This document shows positions 26,465 to 34,456 of a stretch of 64,000 bases of DNA, in pieces. Made by a program: the position numbers and the translations under genes. Within the stretch, counting starts at the first letter, position 1. Every line of letters begins with the position of its first letter. This DNA is from Phocaeicola plebeius DSM 17135 (GTDB lineage Bacteria > Bacteroidota > Bacteroidia > Bacteroidales > Bacteroidaceae). Below the pieces are notes generated by a model, which worked only from the letters and a program-made list of their open reading frames with translations, ran no database searches and was not told where the DNA came from. The stretch spans positions 186,001 to 250,000 of the forward strand of contig NZ_DS990130.1 in the NCBI RefSeq assembly GCF_000187895.1, read 5' to 3'.

Positions 26465-28939
26465 TTACAGCTTGATTGTCAGCTTCTTGCCTGAATAGTT
26501 AACTTTCTTGTCTGCGCTCACCATGACAGTTTCGGCCGATTGCTTGCCGGGCTGCATCAGGGTGATGCGGAAACTGCGGCGTTTCAGCATTTTGGGGAAC
26601 TCGCCTTTACGGTCGCTGATGGTCAGTGTACGTGAAGCATCGTCCCAGCTGAACTTGATGGTAGAGAACATACCCTTTTCGTAGTTGTAGTTGTCAAACT
26701 CGTCTTCGTAGAGTACGAATTCGCCGTTGGCTCCCGGATAGATGCAGATGTCCAGGTTGTCCCATTTCTTTTCGGTAGTGTACTGTACTTTCGGGCCGAG
26801 CGGAAGGATGCTTCCCGCCTTGATGTAGAGTGGCAGGATGTCAACCGGACATTCGCGTTTAATGTGCTGGCCGCCTTCTACTGTTTCGTTGGTCCAGAAG
26901 TCAATCCATTTTGTTCCTTTAGGCAAGTACACTTCTACCGGAGCTGAAGCTTTCGCTACATCGGGCACGGTAGTAACTCCCTTGTTCTTTTCTACTTTCT
27001 TGGTATAGAGTGGTTCGGTGACCGGACATACCAGGATGTTTTTACCGAACATGTATTCATCGTCCAGCAGGATGGCCTTGCGGTCGTGGGCAAAATCCAT
27101 TACCAGCGGACGCATCATGGTACCGTCTTCCTGTACTACGGCTCCGTCCAGGCTGTAAATGTAAGGCAGGAGACGGTAGCGAAGTTCGATGATGCGTTTT
27201 TGTGCATCGTAAGCCCAGTCGCCTTCTTTGCCAAAGAGGTCAATCTCGTTCATCATCGGTGAAGAGCAGTGGTTACGCATCAGCGGCATGAAGCATCCCC
27301 ACTGGAACCAGCGTACGTGCAGTTCCTGATAAGCTACGTTGGTGCAGTCGTTGTTGTATTCCCATCCGAAGAACCCTCCTATATCTGTATTCCAGAAGGG
27401 GATACCACAAAGTGTATAGTTCAATCCGGCCGGAATCTGCTGACGGAGTACATCCCAGCTTGATACCACGTCGCCACTCCAGCTCAGGGCACCATAGCGC
27501 TGCTGTCCAAGGTAGCCGGAACGGGTCATCTGGAACACACGTTTCTCGTCTGAAACAGCACGCTGGTGTTCGTAGATACCTTGGTTGTGGGTTAGCGGGA
27601 ATGCATTGTGTACCGAGCGGAAAGAACCGTCGGCCGTCATCAGGTCGAAGTCACTTTCTTTGGGGTTCAGATGGTCGGGTTCCGTAGAGTCGGTCCACCA
27701 GGCGTCGATGTTCATTTTATGCAGGTGGCTGAGGTAACGCCAGTACAGGTCGCGGGCGTCTTTGTTGAACGGGTCGTAAGGATGTGCACCCGATTTCGGA
27801 GGCCATGTTTCAAATTCCAACAGGGCGTCCATCTTGTCGAGCTCCTTGAACTGATCGGTCCAGGGACCGAAGCTGGCCCATACGGAAATCATCAGGTGGG
27901 CATTGTGCTTATGAACATATTCCACCATTTCTTCCGGACTTTTGAAACGGGGTTTCGGATAGCGTGCGTTCTTGTCTTCTCCATTCGGAAGGTAGCGAAG
28001 TGCTTCTTTATCGTCCATCTTGTTGATGTAACGCGGATTCATGAATTTCATGGCATTCCAGTTGGAATCGCATCCCCAGTACTGCCAGTCTTGCACGATA
28101 CCGTCGAGCGGAATCTGTAGCTTGCGGTACTTGTCGAGTACGCCGCACAGTTCGTCGGGACTCTTGTAACGTTCGCGGCACTGCCAGTAGCCCATGGTCC
28201 AGAGCGGGAACATGGTGGCCTTTCCGGTCAGGTCGCGGATACAGGCAATTACGCCGTCTTGTGTACCGTCTTTATAAAGAAAATAGTAATCAGAACAGAG
28301 GCCTACCTGCGAAGAGAAGGAGGTTTCATACGGGGTATCGCTGAAATCAGAGATGCCCGGATTATCCCAGTATACACCATATCCTTTTTCAGATGTGAAA
28401 TAGGGGATACAGATGTTGGTATTGCCGTTTGACAGGTGAATCTGCTGGTTTCGGTGGTTCATAGCTCCGCTCTGGCGCTGTCCCAGTCCGTAAATGGCTT
28501 CTTCCGGTTCAAGGCTGAATGCCTGGCTGACAGTGTAGGCATCGCGGTTTACATCCTTGCGGGGAATGAAGTTGGTGCCTTCCACCTTTTCTTTCAATAA
28601 AGTTTCACCCTGTGGGTCGGTATAAGTCACTTTTCCGGTAGCTACGTCGAGTGTTACTGTCATTTTTCCGGAGGTCATGCTTACCGTGTTCCCGTTCTGC
28701 TTGTAAGAAATCTCTACCTTTTCGGGAGTCTTGATGATTGGATAACTCTTCTTTTCGGGCATTTCAGCCGAAGGATACTTTACAATGCGCACGATGGAAG
28801 GAGAGTAGAAAATCACCTCCCCGTTCAATGTGGGCTGTGCAGTCTGGAACTTTCCTCCCTGAGCGGTCTTTTCAAAAGTCTGACCGAAGGAAGACAGGCA
28901 AGATGCCAGTGCGGTTAGGAATAAAATCTCTTTTCTCAT
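26465..28939 (-). CDS. Exported glycoside hydrolase family 31 enzyme
   Basis: GH31 contains alpha-glucosidases and alpha-xylosidases. The 824-residue protein has a signal peptide MRKEILFLTALASCLSSFGQ and an N-terminal beta-sandwich with YGLGQRQSGAMNHR. The (beta/alpha)8 barrel carries the nucleophile in DAWWTDSTEPD (about residue 408) and the acid/base Asp after RYGALSWSGDVVSSWD. C-terminal beta domains with a DUF5110-like end follow. The WWTDSTEPD form rather than the classic W-D-M-N-E is seen in the alpha-xylosidase-like branch, though I cannot fix the substrate. It follows the membrane AraC regulator gene by 128 bp on the same strand, which is probably its regulator. Confidence 0.88.
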   Translation of the reverse strand: MRKEILFLTALASCLSSFGQTFEKTAQGGKFQTAQPTLNGEVIFYSPSIVRIVKYPSAEMPEKKSYPIIKTPEKVEISYKQNGNTVSMTSGKMTVTLDVATGKVTYTDPQGETLLKEKVEGTNFIPRKDVNRDAYTVSQAFSLEPEEAIYGLGQRQSGAMNHRNQQIHLSNGNTNICIPYFTSEKGYGVYWDNPGISDFSDTPYETSFSSQVGLCSDYYFLYKDGTQDGVIACIRDLTGKATMFPLWTMGYWQCRERYKSPDELCGVLDKYRKLQIPLDGIVQDWQYWGCDSNWNAMKFMNPRYINKMDDKEALRYLPNGEDKNARYPKPRFKSPEEMVEYVHKHNAHLMISVWASFGPWTDQFKELDKMDALLEFETWPPKSGAHPYDPFNKDARDLYWRYLSHLHKMNIDAWWTDSTEPDHLNPKESDFDLMTADGSFRSVHNAFPLTHNQGIYEHQRAVSDEKRVFQMTRSGYLGQQRYGALSWSGDVVSSWDVLRQQIPAGLNYTLCGIPFWNTDIGGFFGWEYNNDCTNVAYQELHVRWFQWGCFMPLMRNHCSSPMMNEIDLFGKEGDWAYDAQKRIIELRYRLLPYIYSLDGAVVQEDGTMMRPLVMDFAHDRKAILLDDEYMFGKNILVCPVTEPLYTKKVEKNKGVTTVPDVAKASAPVEVYLPKGTKWIDFWTNETVEGGQHIKRECPVDILPLYIKAGSILPLGPKVQYTTEKKWDNLDICIYPGANGEFVLYEDEFDNYNYEKGMFSTIKFSWDDASRTLTISDRKGEFPKMLKRRSFRITLMQPGKQSAETVMVSADKKVNYSGKKLTIKL

Positions 28940-29067
28940 TTTTTTATCAGATTGTTTTTACATACAAAGGTTGATGGTTCAAATGTAAAGAGATTTCCGT
29001 CAGACAAAGAGAACAGAATGCGCCAAAGAGCAGTCTGAAATGCTTCAGAGGGTGTTTTGATTCATTT

Positions 29068-31911
29068 TTATCCCTCTTTTGATTCAGATGTATCCCTCTT
29101 TCCTTGCTGTTTCTGATACTCGCTGGGAGTGATTCCATACTCTTCCTTGAAGCAGGTGGTGAAATATTTCCGGTTGTAATATCCCAGTGCCAAGGCTACT
29201 TCGTTCACGGTGGCGCGGGTATCTTCCAGCATCCGGCAGGCATGCTGCATCTTTACACGGCGGATGTACTCCAACGGAGTGAGCCCTGTAATGGCTTTCA
29301 GCTTGCGGGTCAGTGTGGAGCGTGACATATTGACTTTTTGGGCCAGATGCTGTACGTCGAAGTCGGGTTCGCTCAGGTTTTCTTCCACGGCTTTCAGGAT
29401 ATTTTCCAATAGAATCTCATCCAGTTTGGCAAATTCCATGTCCGAAATCCGTACTTCTGCCTGGGGGACTGATTTTTCGTTCAGGTAAGAACGCATCTTC
29501 ATCAGTTCCGTGCTGTCGGCATACAGTTCTTCATTTTTCAGCTTCATCCGGCGAAGGTAGAAACGAAGCCCGAGGAAGACTCCGGCTGCCAGTAGTAATA
29601 TATATAAGGTAATGGCCCAGCCTGTCTGGTAGAAAGCAGGTAAACGTTCAATGTGCAGGCGGGTGATTTTGTCACTCCAGATTCCATATCCGTCGGTTGC
29701 CTTCACTTCGAACACATAATTTCCGTGAGGCAGATGTTTATAATTGACGGTATGTTGTCCTACGGCGGTGTAGTTCCATTCCTTGTCAAGTCCAATCAGA
29801 CGATAAGCATAACGTATCTTGGAGGCATTCAGATAGTCGAGGGAAGAAAAATGAATGTCCAGGTCGTATTCATCGGGGTGGAGTGTCAGGGAGTTTTCAT
29901 TGGTGACAGGTTTTCCCATGACGTATGTTCCGGTAATAAATGTCGGAATGTTCTTGCTGGGCTGGTCAAGTCGGGCAGAAGGAGTTACCGCACAGATTCC
30001 TGGGATACCTCCGAAATAAATTCGTCCGTCGTGTCCCTTGCAGATAGCTGTAGGGATAAACCGCCTGAGCAGCATGGAATTGTCGGTAGTGAGGTAAGTG
30101 GAGAACGAATGGTTTTTCGGGTTATACTCTATCAGTTTCTGGTTGGTGTCTATCCACAAATGGCCGTATACGTCGAACTCCAGTTGGTTGACAATGTTTC
30201 CGTTCAGTCCGCACAGCCGGGTGTGGTCGGTCAGTTTTCCAGTCTGTGGGTTCAGGGCGTAGACTCCTCCCTCTTGTGTTCCTATCCAGATGAGGCTGTC
30301 TTCCTGCACACTCAGGCAGGTAATGGAGAGGGGAGAAGGTATTTTTTTGCATTTCCCTCTGGAGGATTGCTGATAAAGCCCTTTATTGGTGGTGCCAATC
30401 CATAGATTTCCCTGTTTGTCTTCTTTAAGTGCACTGACCTGCCCCAGTGTGTCGCACACCGTATGCCATTGGTTATCACGTAGGCTAAAGGTGAATAATC
30501 CGTTGTTCGTTCCAGCCCAGAGCGTGCCGTTGCGGTCTTCGTAGGTTTGGGTGAAGTGCCTTTTGGCCTTGTCGGGAAGACTCAGGGTACGGATGTGCTT
30601 CATCCGCATACCTTCTCGTCCGAGTTCATAAATAAGGTTGCGTCCTTCGGGAATAACCCATACGTTGCCTTCTCTCCGTGATTCGGTCATTTGCTTGATA
30701 GAGCCCAGGGCAAGAGACTTCAGGGCGAGGACATCGCTGTAAAGCATGACTTCGTGGCGGGACAGGTCGTACAGGCCGAGTCCCGTTCGTTCTTGTGAAA
30801 TCCACATTTTGCCTTCGCCCGCATCACTCAGTGCCATGATGGCCGGCTGGAACCGTACCCGCTGCTGCAGAGCTGGCAGCGTGAATTCTTCCGGAGCATT
30901 TTCCGTGAAGTGGATAATGAAACTTTTCCCATCGAAAGAAGCTACCCAGAGATTTCCCTCTTTGTCTTGATAGATTTCATTGAGCATGTTTCCGTATTCT
31001 GCGGGCAGACGGAAATCTGTCTGGTGCAGGGAGCGATGTGCTTCATCGTAGCGCATGGCAATCAAGGAGCTTCGGGTGGTCATCCAGAGAGTTCCTTCGT
31101 GACTGTCCTGTTCCATATACAAAATTTCTCCTTCGGTTTCTCCCATGGGATTGACCGGTAACGGTGAGTAAGTGTAGACGGAGTCCTTGGGAGCGGAAGG
31201 GTTGAAGAGGAGCAGGCCGCTGGAACTGGTGCCTACCCAGAAATAATTGTGGGTACGGTCTTGCACAATGCAGGTGAGGTTTCGCTCTGAAGGAGGATTG
31301 GCATAACGGGTAAAGGTGTCTGTCTTTTTGTCGTAATGGTAGATACCTTCTCTTCCTACGGTAATCAGAATCTGTTTTTGCCGGCTTTCGCAAAAACCGG
31401 CCATCCATGAGGGTTTTCCTTCATGGTCGTATAGCAGATAAGTCTTTTGTAACTCTCCCAAGGTGTTGTATCTTAGGAGCCTGTGCCCCGTCGCTATCCA
31501 CATATATCCGTCGGAGGTCTTTCGTATGCTGTAGATAAAGCTGGTCTGCAGTTGTTCGGCATCTAGCGGAGTGACTTGTCTGGTTGCCTTGTCAAGAATG
31601 TAGGCTCCATGGTCGGTTCCAAACCAGATTCTACCTGTTTCATCTTCTGCAATGGACTGGATGGTATTATCGTTCAGCAGTCCCGGTGTGTTGATATCGG
31701 AACGGATGACGCTAATCTGGTATCCGTCGTCACAGCACAGTCCGTTGACCGTGCCATACCACATCATGCCTTCGCTGTCCTGAAAAATCCGGTGTATGGC
31801 ACTGACCGGAAGTTGGGGGAGGGAAGGAACGGGAGTAATCCGGATGTTAGATATGGCTCGTAAGGAAACTCCTATCAGGCTGAAAACGAGTAAAAAATAA
31901 ATTCTTTTCAT
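29068..31911 (-). CDS. Membrane regulator: two-component propeller, Y_Y_Y, TM, AraC HTH (no kinase)
   Basis: This 947-residue protein resembles a Bacteroides hybrid two-component sensor but lacks the middle. It has a signal peptide (MKRIYFLLVFSLIGVSLRA), about a dozen propeller repeats with patterns such as GRIWFGTDHGAYILD and GNLWIGTTNKGLY, and a Y_Y_Y domain near residue 700 (YAYRLIGLDKEWNYTAVG). One membrane span lies at about 757-780. A short linker leads straight to an AraC-type DNA-binding domain at ~840-940 (VQHLAQKVNMSRSTLTRKL, EVALALGYYNRKYFTTCFKE). No His kinase, HATPase or receiver domain is present. I start at ATG 31911, which gives the signal peptide. It probably controls the GH31 gene in response to a periplasmic sugar. 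Confidence 0.87.
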   Translation of the reverse strand: MKRIYFLLVFSLIGVSLRAISNIRITPVPSLPQLPVSAIHRIFQDSEGMMWYGTVNGLCCDDGYQISVIRSDINTPGLLNDNTIQSIAEDETGRIWFGTDHGAYILDKATRQVTPLDAEQLQTSFIYSIRKTSDGYMWIATGHRLLRYNTLGELQKTYLLYDHEGKPSWMAGFCESRQKQILITVGREGIYHYDKKTDTFTRYANPPSERNLTCIVQDRTHNYFWVGTSSSGLLLFNPSAPKDSVYTYSPLPVNPMGETEGEILYMEQDSHEGTLWMTTRSSLIAMRYDEAHRSLHQTDFRLPAEYGNMLNEIYQDKEGNLWVASFDGKSFIIHFTENAPEEFTLPALQQRVRFQPAIMALSDAGEGKMWISQERTGLGLYDLSRHEVMLYSDVLALKSLALGSIKQMTESRREGNVWVIPEGRNLIYELGREGMRMKHIRTLSLPDKAKRHFTQTYEDRNGTLWAGTNNGLFTFSLRDNQWHTVCDTLGQVSALKEDKQGNLWIGTTNKGLYQQSSRGKCKKIPSPLSITCLSVQEDSLIWIGTQEGGVYALNPQTGKLTDHTRLCGLNGNIVNQLEFDVYGHLWIDTNQKLIEYNPKNHSFSTYLTTDNSMLLRRFIPTAICKGHDGRIYFGGIPGICAVTPSARLDQPSKNIPTFITGTYVMGKPVTNENSLTLHPDEYDLDIHFSSLDYLNASKIRYAYRLIGLDKEWNYTAVGQHTVNYKHLPHGNYVFEVKATDGYGIWSDKITRLHIERLPAFYQTGWAITLYILLLAAGVFLGLRFYLRRMKLKNEELYADSTELMKMRSYLNEKSVPQAEVRISDMEFAKLDEILLENILKAVEENLSEPDFDVQHLAQKVNMSRSTLTRKLKAITGLTPLEYIRRVKMQHACRMLEDTRATVNEVALALGYYNRKYFTTCFKEEYGITPSEYQKQQGKRDTSESKEG

Positions 31912-31922
31912 GGGATTTTTCA

Positions 31923-32054
31923 GGGTACTAAAAAACATAAGTACGTTTGATTGAAAACGCAAGTACATTTTACCCGAAACGCAAGTGCGCTTTAATCAAA
32001 ACTCTTCGGCGTTTTCCTTTAAACGCAAGTGCGTTTTTTTGAAGGATAGTTTGC
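31923..32054 (-). repeat. Array of six diverged 22-bp direct repeats (array B)
   Basis: The same repeat as array A, on the opposite strand. Units start (plus coordinates) at 31923, 31945, 31967, 31989, 32011 and 32033, all exactly 22 bp. Read on the minus strand three units begin GTACTTGCGTTTT or GCACTTGCGTTT; unit 31989-32010 begins GCCGAAGAGTTTT and matches a variant unit of array A that also has AGAGTTTT. The array lies in front of the membrane regulator and behind the AraC gene, which the IS now separates from it. The unit at 32011-32032 plus the next T-run gives the palindrome AAACGCAAGTGCGTTT. Confidence 0.75.
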
Positions 32055-32076
32055 TAGATTCTTATCCTGAAGTGTA

Positions 32077-32156
32077 CTAAAAATAGTTGTCAGTTTGAAG
32101 ATTAATTCCTGACTAAGTTGACAGGTTAAACATTATATTCCTAAAAAGGTTGTCAG
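32077..32156 (+). repeat. Three copies of the IS end motif inside the left end
   Basis: CTAAAAATAGTTGTCAG (32077-32093), CTAAGTTGACAG (32113-32124) and CTAAAAAGGTTGTCAG (32141-32156) resemble each other and the right terminus CTAAATAAGTTGACA. They are spaced about 30 bp apart and may be extra transposase-binding sites. Confidence 0.55.
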
Positions 32157-32271
32157 TTCTGCAAAACTACAACAAAAACTCAATATCCGTATATTTTCTC
32201 TCTAAAAACTCATCGCTCGGGGAGCGCCGTGCGGCAAGGGGCGGGAGCACCCGTCCCGACGAGCACATCTT

Positions 32272-33141
32272 TCAGTTATACCGATATTCCATAAGAGGGT
32301 TTCCTCCTCTGCCTGAAAAGACTTCCATAGGGGTCTTCATACCCAGTGCCCTGTGTGGTCTGGCATTGTTGTACATCGCTACGGATTTACTTACGGCTTC
32401 CTCTGCCTGTCTGAAGTCCATATCACCTTCATTGAAGAGCCACCCGTTCTTCAGGGTGTTGTTCATCCTCTCGGCCAGGGCATTGTGAAGCGGGTCTCCC
32501 GTCTGGGTCATGCTGATTCTGATGCCTTGTGAAAGCAGCAGGTTCGTGTACTGCTTCGAGGCATACTGCACGCCACGGTCAGAGTGGTGTATCATGCCTT
32601 CCGTACTGATTCCGTAGGCACGGTAGGTCTCCAGAGCCATGTACATGGCTTTCAGCGGTCCCTCCGCATCCAGACTCCTGCTCAGGCAGTATCCGACTAT
32701 GTATCTGCTGTAGGCGTCAGTCACCAGTGAAAGATAGGCAAAACCTTCTCTGGTATAGATATAGGTGATGTCCGCCACCACAAGCCGGCCATTGCCCACA
32801 GGCGTGTACTTGGGAGAAGTGTTTACAAGATCCCTGTAAAGACGGTAACCGTGTCTGGAGTCCGTGGTACGAGGACGGTACCTTGTCCGCCTGAGCATGA
32901 GCGAGTTGGAACGGAGCACATTGTAAAACCTGTCCCGTCCTATGGTGAACTTTTCCCTGAAGTATTCACGGCAGAGTGTGTAGAGTTCCCGACAGCCCGC
33001 CTTGGGAAGACATTCCTTCTGGCGGACGTACAGGCAGTACAATACAATGCTGGCAGAGAGTATGTCAGCCTCGTTTGAGGCATAGTCATGCTTGTAGTAT
33101 CCCTGTGCTGATATGCCAAGCAATCTGCAAAGCGGACGCAC
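32272..33141 (-). CDS. IS3-family transposase OrfB (DDE integrase core)
   Basis: This is the catalytic part of the IS3 transposase. The HTH_21 segment near the start contains LLGISAQGYYKHD. The rve integrase core has the three acidic residues: Asp in VADITYIYTREGFAYLSLVTD, Asp in MIHHSDRGVQYASKQYTNLL, and Glu in NALAERMNNTLKNGWLF. The frame alone opens at a GTG (33139-33141), but the natural product is probably the OrfAB fusion of about 420 residues made by -1 frameshifting at 33192-33198; the OrfB frame stays open back to that point. No internal stop is seen. Confidence 0.92.
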   Translation of the reverse strand: MRPLCRLLGISAQGYYKHDYASNEADILSASIVLYCLYVRQKECLPKAGCRELYTLCREYFREKFTIGRDRFYNVLRSNSLMLRRTRYRPRTTDSRHGYRLYRDLVNTSPKYTPVGNGRLVVADITYIYTREGFAYLSLVTDAYSRYIVGYCLSRSLDAEGPLKAMYMALETYRAYGISTEGMIHHSDRGVQYASKQYTNLLLSQGIRISMTQTGDPLHNALAERMNNTLKNGWLFNEGDMDFRQAEEAVSKSVAMYNNARPHRALGMKTPMEVFSGRGGNPLMEYRYN

Positions 33142-33176
33142 GCGGTAACGGCGTCCGCCTTGAGACAGGCCCCGGA

Positions 33177-33533
33177 TTACTTGGCACCGGAGTTTTTTCT
33201 TACCGGAATGTTATAGGTCTTTTCCGCAAGGTCAATCATGCAGTCGTAGGCGTCACGGGCCATGTTGGACTGCTTCAACTCTACTTCCAGGGACTTGATT
33301 TTCCGCTCGAGCTCATGAATACGGTCATGAAGCTCCTGCTCGGTCTGACTTAGTTTCTTGCTCATAATGGGACTTGGTTTATCTTCAATCCCAAAGATAC
33401 GAAGCCAGCGGCTAATTGTAGTACGTTTCAGACCTTTTTCTCGTTCAAATTCACTATGGTTCTGAGAAGAACACATATATTCTTCCAGATAAGACAGACA
33501 TTCTGCCTTTGAGAACTTTCGATTTTTACGCAT
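33177..33533 (-). CDS. IS3-family transposase OrfA
   Basis: This 118-residue protein has an N-terminal helix-turn-helix (FEREKGLKRTTISRWLRIFG) that binds the IS ends. A leucine-zipper-like coiled coil at about residues 65-90 (LHDRIHELERKIKSLEVEL) mediates multimerisation. It is translated upstream of orfB and ends 36 bp before the apparent orfB GTG. A slippery A AAA AAC near its end feeds ribosomes into the orfB frame. Only 4 bp separate its start from the end of the AraC reading frame, which itself finishes inside the IS. Confidence 0.9.
   Translation of the reverse strand: MRKNRKFSKAECLSYLEEYMCSSQNHSEFEREKGLKRTTISRWLRIFGIEDKPSPIMSKKLSQTEQELHDRIHELERKIKSLEVELKQSNMARDAYDCMIDLAEKTYNIPVRKNSGAK
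33192..33198 (-). promoter_or_regulatory. Programmed -1 frameshift site A AAA AAC
   Basis: On the minus strand the heptamer A AAA AAC falls in phase with orfA codons (AGA AAA AAC). Slipping one base back puts the ribosome in the orfB frame, which reads on through CTC CGG TGC to the transposase without a stop. This is the classic IS3-family arrangement. Confidence 0.75.
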
Positions 33534-33537
33534 GTTA

Positions 33538-34416
33538 CTAAATAAATTGTGTCAACTTATTTAGTACACTACATCCGTTATTTCTGTATTCCAGCGGACT
33601 CATGCCTACATAACGTTTGAAGTATTTTCCGAAAAAAGACACATTGGCAAAGTTCAGTGAATCGGAAATATTCTGGATGGAAAGCTGGGATGATTTCAGC
33701 TGTGACTTGGCATCCATAATGACCATGGAGGAAATGATATCCACGCAAGTCTTTCCCGTAATCTGTTTCACTGTAGTACAGAGGTGAGCATGCGTAATCT
33801 GTAGCTTTTCAGCATACCAGGCCACATTGCGTGTCTGGTTGTAATGTTGCATCACTAGCTGGGCAAAGTTACGGCAAATCAGTTCGCTTTTTGACAGAGA
33901 ATGCACTCCGTCGGTTTTGTTGCGGTAGAGTATAGAGATGCCTTTGTGTATGTCGGCATAAAGATTGGGAGCCATTTCCGGTCTGATTTTTTCTGGAAGG
34001 AACTCATACATCTTGATAAGCAGCTGCATATATTCCTCCATCATTTTGGCTCCTTCCGGCTTCAGACGGATAACCGGGCGTCCCAGTGTGAGGTACATGG
34101 TATCCAGAAAAGAGTGCGACTGGAGATTACGCTCTATATATTCAGAGGAAAAACCTCCAAAATAAATGTTCAGGTCTCCTTTGATGTCGTTTATCTGGAA
34201 GATACTTCCGGGAGTGAGTACGATAAAATCGTTGGCTTCTACCGTTATCTTATTAAGATTGACCGAAGCTTCTACCTCTCCGGATGTGCAAAGTACAAAA
34301 ATTTCACATTTCAGGCGTACCGGATAGTTTCTGTACAATCCCAGTAGTTCCTTGCTGATTCCGGTACCTACCAGCCATTCCTCGGGCAAATCTATTTTAG
34401 GTAATTCCTTTTCCAT
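33538..34416 (-). CDS. AraC family transcriptional regulator, 3' end altered by IS insertion
   Basis: The 292-residue regulator has an N-terminal cupin-like sensing domain (~20-150, with EVEASVNLNKITVEANDF) and a C-terminal AraC HTH. The two helix-turn-helix units are WYAEKLQITHAHLCTTVKQI and ISDSLNFANVSFFGKYFKR. They end with the normal GMSPLEYR. The last 10 residues (SVLNKLTQFI) and the stop codon are encoded by the right end of the IS, so the original C-terminus is lost; the DNA-binding domain is complete and function may be kept. It follows the TonB receptor gene by 40 bp, and is the obvious candidate regulator for the receptor and the adjacent PCMD locus. Confidence 0.85.
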   Translation of the reverse strand: MEKELPKIDLPEEWLVGTGISKELLGLYRNYPVRLKCEIFVLCTSGEVEASVNLNKITVEANDFIVLTPGSIFQINDIKGDLNIYFGGFSSEYIERNLQSHSFLDTMYLTLGRPVIRLKPEGAKMMEEYMQLLIKMYEFLPEKIRPEMAPNLYADIHKGISILYRNKTDGVHSLSKSELICRNFAQLVMQHYNQTRNVAWYAEKLQITHAHLCTTVKQITGKTCVDIISSMVIMDAKSQLKSSQLSIQNISDSLNFANVSFFGKYFKRYVGMSPLEYRNNGCSVLNKLTQFI

Positions 34417-34456
34417 CTTGTTCTGTTTTTGGCAAAGATACAGAAAGATAATGAAT

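Larger units (their letters stand above)
32073..33568 (-). mobile_element. IS3-family insertion sequence
   Basis: The element is about 1.5 kb with imperfect terminal inverted repeats: TGTACTAAAAATAGTTGTCA at the left and TGTACTAAATAAGTTGACA (reverse strand) at the right. It begins TG and ends CA, as IS3-family elements do. It encodes overlapping orfA and orfB with an intact DDE transposase, so it may be active. No clear target-site duplication flanks it (GAAG on the left, CTAC on the right). It lies at the 3' end of an AraC gene. The 180 bp beyond orfB at the left end is long for this family and contains extra copies of the end motif. Confidence 0.85.

Noticed and set aside
32073-33568. Target-site duplication flanking the IS
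   Set aside because: Flanks read GAAG on the left and CTAC on the right, so no direct repeat of 3-5 bp is visible.
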